A stretch of 64,000 nucleotides of DNA from CAUZIZ01 sp965218775 (lineage in GTDB: Bacteria > Acidobacteriota > UBA6911 > RPQK01 > JAJDTT01), in contig CBDCLS010000003.1 of assembly GCA_965218775.1 (NCBI GenBank), forward strand, positions 1 through 64,000, written 5' to 3'. The translations under genes and the position numbers were made by a program. Below are positions 34,900 through 43,086 of this stretch, piece by piece (the first letter of the stretch is position 1; each line of letters starts with the position of its first letter). The notes under the pieces were generated by a model that saw only the letters and a program-made list of their open reading frames with translations, was not told the DNA's origin and made no database searches.

Positions 34900-35241
34900 C
34901 TAAGGGGAACGGAATTTCTCCGGTTGAGGGTGCGGAGCCATGTACACCAGGCACACCAACCGTTGGCCGGAGTGGTTTTTCACTCCATGAGGTTCACCGG
35001 AGGGCGCCAGGGTGACATCCCCTTCTTCCAAGGGCCGGGTCTCCTGTCCTACCGTAAAGAGGCCACTCCCTTCAAGAATGTAATATAGCTTGTCATTTCC
35101 GTCATGATCGTGCAGCGCCTGTTCCTGGCCTGGCTCAAAACAATAGAGGTCGCAAAACATCCGCTCGGTCTCGAAGAGGTTGGTTTTCAGCATCTTCTCA
35201 GAGCGAAATGAAATGAGATCGGGAATCCGCTTCACCTGCAT
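34900..35241 (-). CDS. Single-domain cupin protein
   Basis: 113 residues from the ATG at 35241, which follows AGGAGG; an upstream start at 35259 lacks this. Motif 1 (ALHDHDGNDKLYYILEGSG) and motif 2 (GDVTLAPSGEPHGVKN) carry the metal-binding His and Glu residues. It ends 13 bp before pabB and reads the same way, so co-transcription with pabB is likely. The ligand is unknown. Confidence 0.75.
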   Translation of the reverse strand: MQVKRIPDLISFRSEKMLKTNLFETERMFCDLYCFEPGQEQALHDHDGNDKLYYILEGSGLFTVGQETRPLEEGDVTLAPSGEPHGVKNHSGQRLVCLVYMAPHPQPEKFRSP

Positions 35242-35341
35242 CACAGCCCCTCCTGCCATCCTCGGATGACTGCGAGTCTACTACAAAGCGGGGGGTTGAC
35301 AAACGGGTGGTTGACAAAGACGTTGACGGCCGTAGCTCAGC

Positions 35342-35371
35342 TTGAGTCTCAACCCCCAGATCTGATATAAA
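35342..35371 (+). promoter_or_regulatory. Putative sigma-70-type promoter for ilvC, with three upstream TTGAC words
   Basis: TTGAGT (35342-35347) and TATAAA (35366-35371) are 18 bp apart, placing a start ~80 nt before ilvC. Upstream, TTGACA (35296), TTGACA (35311) and TTGACG (35323) are unusually frequent and could be alternative -35 boxes or an operator. Assignment is by sequence only. Confidence 0.4.
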
Positions 35372-35459
35372 CGGACGCTTCGCCGAGCATGGATTAATAG
35401 GAATAAGGAGATCCGGCTGGGGCCCGGCCTCAGACTTGAATTTCTTCTGAGAGGACAGC

Positions 35460-36533
35460 ATGAGAACAATCAAGGTTGGTGATTTTGAAGAAGAGGTCGT
35501 CGAGCGCAGCGATTATCCTCCCGACAAGGTGAAAGAGATCCTGGGGAAGGAGCGAATCGGCGTCATCGGCTATGGGCCCCAGGGCCACGGTCAATCCTTG
35601 AACTGCCGCGACAACGGCATCGAAGTGATTATCGGCCAGAGGCGCGGAGGCAACGGCTGGGAGAATGCCATACGAGACGGTTGGGAACCCGGAAAGAACC
35701 TGTTTGACGACATCGAAATGGTGGCCGAACAGTCCACCTTCCTGATGTACCTGCTCAGCGACGCCGGACAGGGCGAGCAGTGGTCGCGGATCAAGCCGCA
35801 TCTCAAGCCTGGAGATGCACTCTGCTTCTCCCACGGCTTTGCAATTACCTATCAGGATCAGACCGGAGTGATCCCTCCGGAACACGTCGACGTCATCCTG
35901 GTGGCTCCGAAAGGCTCTGGGACCACCGTGAGGCGACTGTTCGTCGAGGGGAGAGGAATCAACGCTAGCTTTGCCATCGAGCAGGACTATACCGGTCGCG
36001 CTCGGGAACGGTGTCTGGCGTTGGGTATCGCCATCGGATCCGGTTATCTCTTCGAGACCAACTTCAAGAAGGAAGTTTACAGCGACCTCACCGGAGAGCG
36101 AGGCGTCCTGATGGGAGCGATCTACGGGTTGTGGTTGGCCCAGTATGAAGTTCTCCGGGCACGAGGGCACAGCCCCTCAGAAGCGTTCAACGAGACGGTG
36201 GAGGAAGCGACGCAGAGCCTCTACCCCCTGATCGCAGAGAACGGAATGGACTGGATGTACGCCAACTGCTCGACAACCGCACAGCGAGGCGCATTGGACT
36301 GGTTTCAACGCTTTCGCGACGCAAACCTTCCCCTCTTCGAGGAGCTCTATGACAAGGTGGCAGCGGGAGACGAGACGCGGCGTGTACTAGAGGCCAACCG
36401 TGACCCCAATTATCGGCAGGGGCTCGAGAAGGAGTTGGCAAAGGTTGAGAGCTCTGAAATGTGGGCAGTCGGGAAGTTGGTCCGCGAGCTGCGTCCAGAG
36501 CGGGCGGCCGACGACGGGGGAGACGACAACTAG
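35460..36533 (+). CDS. ilvC: Ketol-acid reductoisomerase
   Basis: 357 residues. It isomerises and reduces acetolactate or acetohydroxybutyrate with NADPH and Mg2+, the second step of valine/isoleucine synthesis. The Rossmann motif is GVIGYGPQGHGQSLN, VAPKGSGTTVR follows, and the Mg-binding helical part includes KKEVYSDLTGERGVLMGAI and NETVEEATQSLYPLI, ending in CSTTAQRGALDW. It is slightly longer than standard class I enzymes (~330-340), with an acidic tail. GAGAGGA precedes the ATG. A ThDP enzyme gene follows 300 bp downstream; classical ilvB/ilvN are not in the window. Confidence 0.92.
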   Translation: MRTIKVGDFEEEVVERSDYPPDKVKEILGKERIGVIGYGPQGHGQSLNCRDNGIEVIIGQRRGGNGWENAIRDGWEPGKNLFDDIEMVAEQSTFLMYLLSDAGQGEQWSRIKPHLKPGDALCFSHGFAITYQDQTGVIPPEHVDVILVAPKGSGTTVRRLFVEGRGINASFAIEQDYTGRARERCLALGIAIGSGYLFETNFKKEVYSDLTGERGVLMGAIYGLWLAQYEVLRARGHSPSEAFNETVEEATQSLYPLIAENGMDWMYANCSTTAQRGALDWFQRFRDANLPLFEELYDKVAAGDETRRVLEANRDPNYRQGLEKELAKVESSEMWAVGKLVRELRPERAADDGGDDN

Positions 36534-36833
36534 GCTGAAACTTCAATAGTGAGCAGTGAGCAGTACCGGAAACAGCTGCTATCGCGAACGGGTAGACTGG
36601 CAGTATTACGAAGCCAAGCCCGGCAGAGCCGCGAACGACCCGATTTGTCAGCAGCCGACTTGTCAGCAATATGAGCCCAAATTCCGAAGAGAGAGCCGGA
36701 CAACAGCAAGATTTCCGCTGACCCCGACTGAAATTTCTTTCTCGAATGGGGCAGCGCTTCTGGGCGCGGGACTTGACCACTGAGTATCAGACTCCGCTTC
36801 CGCAGGTTCTCTGACAACGGTTAAAACACTCAC
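36534..36833. other. Intergenic stretch containing a short dispersed repeat
   Basis: Three hundred bp without a gene. Positions 36734-36748 hold TTTCTTTCTCGAATG, which recurs at 38617, 57460 (inverted, one mismatch) and 63398 (inverted). The flank GCTGCCCCATTCGAGAA (inverted) is shared exactly with 57454-57470. Confidence 0.5.
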
Positions 36834-38471
36834 ATGACCCGAATGACCGGTGGACAGATGGTGCTGGACCGGTTGGGGGTCCACGGCGTCGACCTTGTTT
36901 TCGGCGTCATCTCCATTCACACGTTGAACCTCTTCGACGCCCTGTACGATTGCCAGGACAGGGTGCGTCACCTGGGAGGTAGGACCGAGCTGGCCTGCGG
37001 CTTCATGGCGGATGGCTATGCACGGTCCAGCGGCAGGCCGGGCGTTGTCTTCACCAGCAGCGGACCGGGTGCAGCCAACTCCATCCACTCGATGGGGGAG
37101 GCCTATCATTCCAGCTCTCCAGTGCTTCAGATTACCACCAACGTAGAACGTGAATATCTGGACCGGACCTTGGGGATTACTCATGAACCCAAGGAACAGC
37201 TCCAGATGTTCCGTTCGGTGACAGATTGGAACTCCCTGGTAGAAGATCTGGACTCGATACCTGGACAGATCGACGAGGCGTTCGTGCGCTTCAAGACCAG
37301 GCGTCCCCGCCCTATCGAGCTGGAGATTCCCACCGACCTTCTGGGCGAGACTGCTGAGGTAACCAGCCACCGGCCGCCCGGCGTAGTGCCTCCTGCGGCC
37401 ACAGAGGCTCAGGTTGAAAAGGTACTTCAGGAGATACGACGGTCCCAACGACCCCTTATCTGGGCGGGTGAAGAGATCAGTTCCACCGGCGGCACGGAGG
37501 AGCTGATCAGGCTGGCAGAAACCCTGGGAGCTCCGGTAGTGACGGCAGACGGAGGCAAGGATGCGTTCCCCGAAGATCATCCCCTTTCACTGGGGACTGC
37601 TCTGGGAGAGCGAATCTGGGGTAGAAACCCAGTGCACGAGTTTATCGGGAACTGTGACCTGGTACTCGCTCTTGGAGCCGCTCTTCCTTACCGCACCACA
37701 TTGGGAATCGGCATAGAGATTCGAGGCCAGCTGGTGCAGGTCGCGCTGGACCCCAGCTATCTGGGACGGAACTATCCAGTCTCGGTGGGAATCGTCGCCA
37801 ATACAAAGGTCGTGGCAAAACAGCTCCTGGATGCACTCGGTGACAAAGAACAGGCGAAAGATGATGCCTACCTGGCCGAGGTACGCCACCTCCAAAAGCA
37901 TGTCGAGCAAGACCTGAGGGAGCAATGGCCCAATGAAGTGAGAGCCATGGAGGCCATCCGATCCGTCTTGCCACGGGAGACCATAACCTGCTGGGATACC
38001 ACCGTTCCTACCAGCCGCGCCAGCCGTGCTTTTCGTGTTTACCGACCCCGAACCTTCATGAACCCCTACGGCTGGGTGGGAATCGGCTTCTCCTTCCCTG
38101 CCGCCCTGGGAGCCAAAGTCGCCAATCCCACGATTCCGGTCGTCTGTTTTTCGGGCGATGGAGGGTTCCAATACTGCCTCTCCGAACTGGCAACCGCGGC
38201 TCAGTACAACCTGAACGTAACCGTGGTCATGTTCAATGATGATGCCTGGGGAGTCCTGAAAGGGTTCCAGGAGCGCTCCTTCGAGGGGAGATTCATCGGA
38301 ACCGAGTTACTGAATCCGGACTTCACCAAGCTGGTAGAAGCCTACGGATTCTCGGGGAAGCGAGTGGACACAGTGAAGGAACTGCTACCGGCGCTTGAGG
38401 AGGCCATTACCGCACCGGAGCTGACTTTCCTCGAGGTTCGTATTCCTCGAGGACTGGGCGGGCTCACCTGA
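36834..38471 (+). CDS. Thiamine-diphosphate enzyme, acetolactate-synthase-like
   Basis: 545 residues, three domains. The catalytic Glu lies in LGGRTELACGFMADGYAR (N-terminal Pyr domain). The central domain spans ~190-330, and the C-terminal PP domain has GDGGFQYCLSELATAAQYN ... MFNDD, the ThDP/Mg motif. The family includes acetolactate synthase, benzoylformate decarboxylase and sulfopyruvate decarboxylase. Its location after ilvC suggests a keto-acid role, but no regulatory subunit accompanies it, so true IlvB activity is uncertain. A second member of the same superfamily is at 51253-52893. Confidence 0.85.
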   Translation: MTRMTGGQMVLDRLGVHGVDLVFGVISIHTLNLFDALYDCQDRVRHLGGRTELACGFMADGYARSSGRPGVVFTSSGPGAANSIHSMGEAYHSSSPVLQITTNVEREYLDRTLGITHEPKEQLQMFRSVTDWNSLVEDLDSIPGQIDEAFVRFKTRRPRPIELEIPTDLLGETAEVTSHRPPGVVPPAATEAQVEKVLQEIRRSQRPLIWAGEEISSTGGTEELIRLAETLGAPVVTADGGKDAFPEDHPLSLGTALGERIWGRNPVHEFIGNCDLVLALGAALPYRTTLGIGIEIRGQLVQVALDPSYLGRNYPVSVGIVANTKVVAKQLLDALGDKEQAKDDAYLAEVRHLQKHVEQDLREQWPNEVRAMEAIRSVLPRETITCWDTTVPTSRASRAFRVYRPRTFMNPYGWVGIGFSFPAALGAKVANPTIPVVCFSGDGGFQYCLSELATAAQYNLNVTVVMFNDDAWGVLKGFQERSFEGRFIGTELLNPDFTKLVEAYGFSGKRVDTVKELLPALEEAITAPELTFLEVRIPRGLGGLT

Positions 38472-38511
38472 TCGAACCTCGCGCGTCCAGGTCACCGATG
38501 CAAGAACTATG

Positions 38512-38602
38512 GAAGCCTGAAGCGCGAGCGAGGGGGTGGTGGAATGCACTCTTGGCCACGCATCTCGCAGATTCCCAACCCCTCGCTCGCGCTTCAGGCT
38601 TC
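38512..38602. repeat. Long perfect inverted repeat (24-bp arms), REP-like
   Basis: GAAGCCTGAAGCGCGAGCG.. (38512-38535) is matched by its exact complement at 38579-38602, with a 43-bp loop. It lies just after a gene and before the exosortase operon. The GCGCGAGCGAGG word resembles REP-type palindromes known from planctomycete-like genomes. It may act as a terminator or stabiliser or be a non-autonomous REP element; no T-run follows. Confidence 0.8.
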
Positions 38603-38718
38603 TATGGCTCAGGCAGTTTCTTTCTCGAATGATCCAGCGCGGACCTGGGGGTGGGGCTGACCTGCCTCCCCAAACCCGGCCACTTTATTTTTCGCGGCGA
38701 GCCCATTAAGATCTCGGC

Positions 38719-39240
38719 ATGTCCCCAGCAGCTTCGTCGAAGTCTTCCAACGTTGAGGCCCTCCGCTTCATCGCCCTCTTTGGCGCTCTGGTTGTAGGTT
38801 TGACATTTCTGGTTCAGTACCCGTGGATCAACCAGCAACTCATTCTTCCGTATACGGAATCCATCGCCTGGTTGAGCCATGGAGTACTGAGGCTCTTCGA
38901 CTCCGGCGTCACTGTCTCGAGTACGATCATCCAGAGCGGACAGCTGGCCGTGGACATTCGCAAGGGCTGCGATGGCGTGGTTGCTACCTTGATTCTCATC
39001 TCGGCGTGTCTGGCCTATCCGTTGAGCTGGCATCAACGCTTCTGGGGAACGCTCTGGGGATACCTCTTGATCCAGGTGTTGAACCTGATTCGAATTGTCG
39101 GGCTGTTCCTATTGATTCAGCAAGGGTCGCATCGAATCTTCGATTTTTTCCATACCTATGTCTCTCAATTCATCGTCATTGCTGCGGCAATGGTTTTTTG
39201 GATCTACTGGGTCGGACGACAAAAGGCTGTCGCCAGGTAG
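38719..39240 (+). CDS. xrtH: Exosortase H (XrtH)
   Basis: 173 residues with about five membrane spans. Catalytic residues of the exosortase family are visible: Cys84 (RKGCDGVV), Arg125 (NLIRIVG) and His145 (FFHTYVSQ). The short length and the sequence around Cys fit XrtH, which sorts IPTLxxWG-CTERM proteins to the envelope. It is the first gene of a five-gene rightward operon with a SEC-C-tailed membrane protein, an HExxH membrane protein, an M23 peptidase and xthA. No CTERM substrate was seen in the window. Confidence 0.85.
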   Translation: MSPAASSKSSNVEALRFIALFGALVVGLTFLVQYPWINQQLILPYTESIAWLSHGVLRLFDSGVTVSSTIIQSGQLAVDIRKGCDGVVATLILISACLAYPLSWHQRFWGTLWGYLLIQVLNLIRIVGLFLLIQQGSHRIFDFFHTYVSQFIVIAAAMVFWIYWVGRQKAVAR

Positions 39241-39244
39241 AAGG

Positions 39245-39847
39245 TTGGCGCTGTTTCTGTTGTTTGTGCTGATCCTTTTGGGAGCAGGGTGGCTGTTTCT
39301 CCCCTTGCTGGACTCCTTATATATCCGGATGCTGGCCGTGGGCGGAGAGGTCTACTACTCCCTCGAAGGCAAGAATCTCGACTTTTCTGTCCGGGGCTCA
39401 GAGATCTTCTTCCAATCTCGGGCACGACCTCGATTCGAAGCCAACCTTTCGCCCGAGGCCATCTATTCCAACATAGTCATTTTGATGGCGCTGGTCTTGC
39501 CTACCCCGGGAATGCGCTTGAAGAAGCGTGCAGCCGTAGTGGCAGCCGCGCTCGGGCTTCTCTACCTTTCCCACGTTGCGTTTCTTGTCACAAAGGTGGA
39601 AGTTACCCTGGTCACGGTGGATCACCCCATTGCCGGGGCCGCCTGGCTCTGGAAAGCCTTGGACAATGCGTTTGAGATCGTCGGGAAGGCCTTCTTCCCG
39701 ATCCTCATCTGGATGGCCTTGACCCTTCCCTACATGATGGGGCTTGTGGACCCGGTGCCGACAACAGGCAAGGACCGGCCCACGGGGAGAAACGATCCGT
39801 GTCCCTGTGGCAGTGGCAAGAAGTTCAAGTACTGTTGTGGTTCCTAG
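39245..39847 (+). CDS. Exosortase-associated membrane protein with C-terminal SEC-C motif
   Basis: About 200 residues. A TTG at 39245 with AGG upstream is my chosen start; an ATG at 39158 would overlap xrtH by 83 bp. Hydrophobic segments (ALFLLFVLILLGAGWLFLP, then three more) mark it as membrane-bound, and it resembles the protein that follows xrtH in other genomes. The C-terminus is GRNDPCPCGSGKKFKYCCG, a SEC-C zinc motif normally found at the end of SecA. Such a motif on an exosortase partner could contact SecB or ribosomes (inference). Confidence 0.7.
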   Translation: MALFLLFVLILLGAGWLFLPLLDSLYIRMLAVGGEVYYSLEGKNLDFSVRGSEIFFQSRARPRFEANLSPEAIYSNIVILMALVLPTPGMRLKKRAAVVAAALGLLYLSHVAFLVTKVEVTLVTVDHPIAGAAWLWKALDNAFEIVGKAFFPILIWMALTLPYMMGLVDPVPTTGKDRPTGRNDPCPCGSGKKFKYCCGS

Positions 39848-39890
39848 AAGTCCGGAGAAGACCCGATACCAAGAGCTCCACTCCAAGCCG

Positions 39891-40595
39891 ATGTCTTTCG
39901 TTTTCAAGCCCTTCCACACTTTCTCCCTTCACTTCGGTGAGCTGCTGTCGGGACCCAGTGGAATAAAGCGCCTGATTGTCATCTTGTTGGGGGTGTTGCT
40001 AGGCTGGTGGATCTATGTGCCACTGCACGAGTTTCTCCACGTTGGAGGATGTCTCCTGGGAGGAGGACAGGTCAAGACTCTGCACCTTGATCCACTCTAC
40101 GGAGGCCACATCTTCGCTTCTCTTTTTTCCTTCGTGAGCGCCGGAGGAGAATACGCAGGAAGGCTCACCGACTTCGATACCGGTGAATCCGACTGGGTCT
40201 ACGCTTTAGCTGTCTACTCGCCCTTCTTTCTGACACTTCCAGGGTTTCAGCTGATGAAGTGGTCTGGAAACTCCTACAGGAGCCTCGTCTTTGGTCTGGC
40301 TCTCCCCTTCGCGTTTGCCCCCATGATCTCCTTAACCGGAGACTTCCTCGAACTCGGTTCTCTGACCCTTTTCCAGCCCTGGCGGGGGAGCGAATCAATC
40401 CATCGGTCGCTGATCAGTGATGACCTTTTTCGCCTCATTGAAGAACTCGGCTCGGACACCAGCACACTCTCACTTGATCAGCCCGTTGTTATCTCCTTTA
40501 TCGCCCTATCCGTCATAATGGGAGCCGGAATGGCGTGGTTAACCCTGATGGCGTCTGAGATGCTAACGGCCGACTGGGGTAGGAGGGATTGTTGA
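39891..40595 (+). CDS. Membrane protein with HExxH motif (zincin/M50-like)
   Basis: 234 residues with several hydrophobic segments. HEFLH (H46-E47-x-x-H50) sits at the end of a membrane span (VLLGWWIYVPLHEFLH), as in intramembrane metalloproteases and DUF3267-type zincins. A second M50 motif (N/LDG) was not found, so activity is unproven. The gene lies between the exosortase partner and an M23 peptidase, suggesting a role in processing exported or sorted proteins (inference). Confidence 0.55.
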   Translation: MSFVFKPFHTFSLHFGELLSGPSGIKRLIVILLGVLLGWWIYVPLHEFLHVGGCLLGGGQVKTLHLDPLYGGHIFASLFSFVSAGGEYAGRLTDFDTGESDWVYALAVYSPFFLTLPGFQLMKWSGNSYRSLVFGLALPFAFAPMISLTGDFLELGSLTLFQPWRGSESIHRSLISDDLFRLIEELGSDTSTLSLDQPVVISFIALSVIMGAGMAWLTLMASEMLTADWGRRDC

Positions 40596-41944
40596 CACGT
40601 TTCGGGAAGTTTCTGATCTTGTTGCTGCTGGTGACATCCGGCTGGCTCTTCTGGACCTGGGATTCCTCACCGCCGACGGTAACATGGGGGAACCCGCCTT
40701 CAACCCTGGGCAAGGCCACGAAGTTGACGATCGACCTGGCGGACAAAGGGAGAGGGATTGAGGCTTTCAAGATCCAGGCGTTTCAGTCGGGCCAGTCTCA
40801 TTCGCTGCTCGTGCCTCAAGTCGATGGCAGCAGTTCCTCCTTTTCGGCTGGCTCCCAGCAGACGACCTTGGAGTTGAGCCTAGAGCCGCTCGTGGATGCG
40901 GGGAGCCTCTCGGAAGGAGAGGTCACTTTGGAAGTACAGCTGTCCGACCGGGGCAAGATCGGACTCTGGTCCCGAGAGGTGTCGCATCGTCGTTCCTTCA
41001 CCCTGGACTTGACGCCTCCCCGTATTGAGGTGGTGAGTCGTCAGCACTACCTGAGGCAAGGAGGATCACAGGCGGTGCTGTATCGGGTATCCGAATCCAG
41101 TCCCGCTTCGGGCGTATTGTTGGGTAAACGCGTCTTCGCCGGCTATCCTGCCCCCTGGAAAGGAAGCGATGTCTACGTCTGCTTGTTTGCCCTCTCTTAC
41201 AACGAGAAGGCGGTAACACCGGTGTTCGTGTGGGCTGAGGATCAAAGCGGAAACCGCGCGCGAACCGGGTTTCAGACGGAGCTGCTGCCAGGGCGATTTC
41301 GGAAGAGAAAGATCAATCTTTCTGACGGCTTCTTCCAGGCCATTCTGCCTGAAATCCTGGACAGAGTTCCCGCAGTGAAAGAAGGAGCTACTCCCCTTGA
41401 AACCTTCCTCGAAGTCAACGGAAAACTGCGCCGGATCAACCATCAGCAGATCGAGGCCATCGCTGGGAGGAGTGTTGCTCGCCCCCTGTGGGATCGAGCC
41501 TTCATGCAGCTCAGCAACTCCAAGGTAGAGTCGGTTTTTGCCGATGAACGGACCTACTACTACAAGGGAAAGAAGGCAGACGAGCAGACCCATCTGGGCT
41601 TCGACCTGGCCTCCGTGGCGAGGACTCCGATCGAATGCTCGAATGACGGTGTCGTGGCTTATGCGGACTATCTGGGTATCTACGGAAACTGCGTCATTTT
41701 AGATCACGGTCTGGGATTACTTTCCCTCTACGCTCACCTGAGCGCGATCGAGGTTAAACTCGGAGACAGCGTCTCGAGGGGGCAGTCCGTGGGGATCTCA
41801 GGGCAGACTGGCCTGGCTGCCGGAGACCATCTCCACTTCAGCATGATCGTCCAGGGGGTGCACGTGAATCCTCTGGAGTGGTGGGACCCGAAGTGGGTGG
41901 GACAACACGTGCTTTCCAAGATCAAGGCCGAGCCAAACGAGTAG
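40589..41944 (+). CDS. M23 (LytM) metallopeptidase with N-terminal anchor
   Basis: 451 residues. The start is TTG at 40589 or 40592 after AGGAGG, overlapping the previous gene. A hydrophobic N-terminus (FLILLLLVTSGWLFW) anchors it to the membrane. The middle has beta-sandwich (Ig-like) sequence. The C-terminal M23 domain shows THLGFDLA (His, Asp), LYAHLS and GDHLHFSM (His-x-His). The enzyme class cleaves peptidoglycan cross-bridges or activates amidases. All zinc ligands appear present. Confidence 0.85.
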   Translation: MLTRFGKFLILLLLVTSGWLFWTWDSSPPTVTWGNPPSTLGKATKLTIDLADKGRGIEAFKIQAFQSGQSHSLLVPQVDGSSSSFSAGSQQTTLELSLEPLVDAGSLSEGEVTLEVQLSDRGKIGLWSREVSHRRSFTLDLTPPRIEVVSRQHYLRQGGSQAVLYRVSESSPASGVLLGKRVFAGYPAPWKGSDVYVCLFALSYNEKAVTPVFVWAEDQSGNRARTGFQTELLPGRFRKRKINLSDGFFQAILPEILDRVPAVKEGATPLETFLEVNGKLRRINHQQIEAIAGRSVARPLWDRAFMQLSNSKVESVFADERTYYYKGKKADEQTHLGFDLASVARTPIECSNDGVVAYADYLGIYGNCVILDHGLGLLSLYAHLSAIEVKLGDSVSRGQSVGISGQTGLAAGDHLHFSMIVQGVHVNPLEWWDPKWVGQHVLSKIKAEPNE

Positions 41945-41947
41945 ATC

Positions 41948-42724
41948 ATGCGAATCGCAACCTGGAATGTAAACGGACTCAGGGCCCGCTTCGATTTCGT
42001 ACTCCATTGGCTGCGGGCACGCCAGCCCGACGTCGTAGGACTGCAGGAGCTGAAAGTCGCGGAAGACAAGTTCCCCCATGCCGAGTTCGAGGCTGAGGGC
42101 TATCATGCTCTCATCCATTCGGCCAAGGCCTGGAATGGAGTGGCGATTCTCAGCCGCGAGTCCGGACAGGTAAAGCAGAGAGGACTGCCAGGTCAGGAAG
42201 ACATGGGCCCGCGCCTGATCAGCGCCTCTCTGGGTGAGCTTTTTTTCATAACCATCTATTGTCCCAACGGGAAACATCTGGCTCATCAGGACTTTGGGCG
42301 CAAGTTGGAATGGCTGGATGCGCTCGGGGACTATCTCGAGGGCCAACACACAGCCAGTGGGTCAATCATCCTATGCGGCGACTTCAACATCTGCCCAACT
42401 GATCTCGACAGCTGGAACCAAGAAAAGCCTGGGGACCAGATCTTCCACACGGAGGCGGAGCGAAATCGCTTTCAGCGTCTCTTGGATTGGGGGCTAGTCG
42501 ACGCCTATCGAGAGCTCTTTCCGGAGCGCCAGATGTTCTCCTGGTGGGATTATCGTGCAGGCGCCTTTCACAAAAACCAAGGGCTGCGAATCGACTTCGC
42601 CCTGGCCAGTCAGAGCGTGATGAAACGTGTCCTCGACGTCGAGATCGATCGTGACTACAGGAAAAAGAAAGAGGGACTGACAGCCTCGGATCACGCTCCC
42701 GTAATCGTAGATCTTAGTGTATAG
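41948..42724 (+). CDS. xthA: Exodeoxyribonuclease III
   Basis: 258 residues, standard length. Motifs: ATWNVNGLRARF (metal-binding Asn), GLQELKV (Glu), ILCGDFNICPTDLD (Asp/Asn), RIDFALAS (Asp) and the terminal SDHAPVIVDL (Asp/His). It removes 3'-blocked ends and cleaves abasic sites in base excision repair. It lies 3 bp after the M23 gene and is probably carried along in the exosortase operon. Confidence 0.92.
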   Translation: MRIATWNVNGLRARFDFVLHWLRARQPDVVGLQELKVAEDKFPHAEFEAEGYHALIHSAKAWNGVAILSRESGQVKQRGLPGQEDMGPRLISASLGELFFITIYCPNGKHLAHQDFGRKLEWLDALGDYLEGQHTASGSIILCGDFNICPTDLDSWNQEKPGDQIFHTEAERNRFQRLLDWGLVDAYRELFPERQMFSWWDYRAGAFHKNQGLRIDFALASQSVMKRVLDVEIDRDYRKKKEGLTASDHAPVIVDLSV

Positions 42725-42936
42725 TTGAGCTACAGCTTCTTTTTGATACGAAAGGATCGCGTCGACGATAGCCGCGTCGGCAACTAGAGCCCAATTGTCG
42801 GTCGGCTTGGGGACGGGAAGACGAGATCCTTCTTGGTGGGCTCACAGCTCCTGTCTGGACCTGTCTTGAAAAACGCAGAGCTTTTGGATGCTCCTCACTA
42901 GGCCACGACAGTATCGGAAACGGGATTCCAAGGGGT

Positions 42937-43086
42937 ATGGAACCTGAACGCTGGCAGAGAATCGAGGCGCTTTACCATGAGGCCCTCGCCCAGCCCGCCG
43001 CCGAGCGCGCAGATTTTCTTGAGTCAGCGTGCTCTGGCGACGAAGAGCTGCTCCGAGAACTGAAATCTCTCCTCGACAACTGTTAG
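42937..43086 (+). pseudogene. N-terminal fragment of an Acidobacteria-type Ser/Thr kinase
   Basis: 49 residues: MEPERWQRIEALYHEALAQP, then ADFLESACSGDEELLREL and a stop at 43084-43086. This helical start is typical of kinases that precede the PknB domain in Acidobacteria. The kinase domain is missing; the next base begins the TonB-receptor remnant, so a deletion joined two genes here. Confidence 0.75.

Noticed and set aside
35303..35357. GTAGCTCAGCTTGAGTCTCAACCCC in the ilvC leader considered as a tRNA or T-box
   Set aside because: GTAGCTCAG recalls a tRNA D arm, but no acceptor or T arm follows, and no T-box antiterminator sequence is visible.
38512..38602. Palindrome considered as a simple rho-independent terminator
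   Set aside because: The loop is 43 nt and no T-run follows either arm; kept as a repeat instead.
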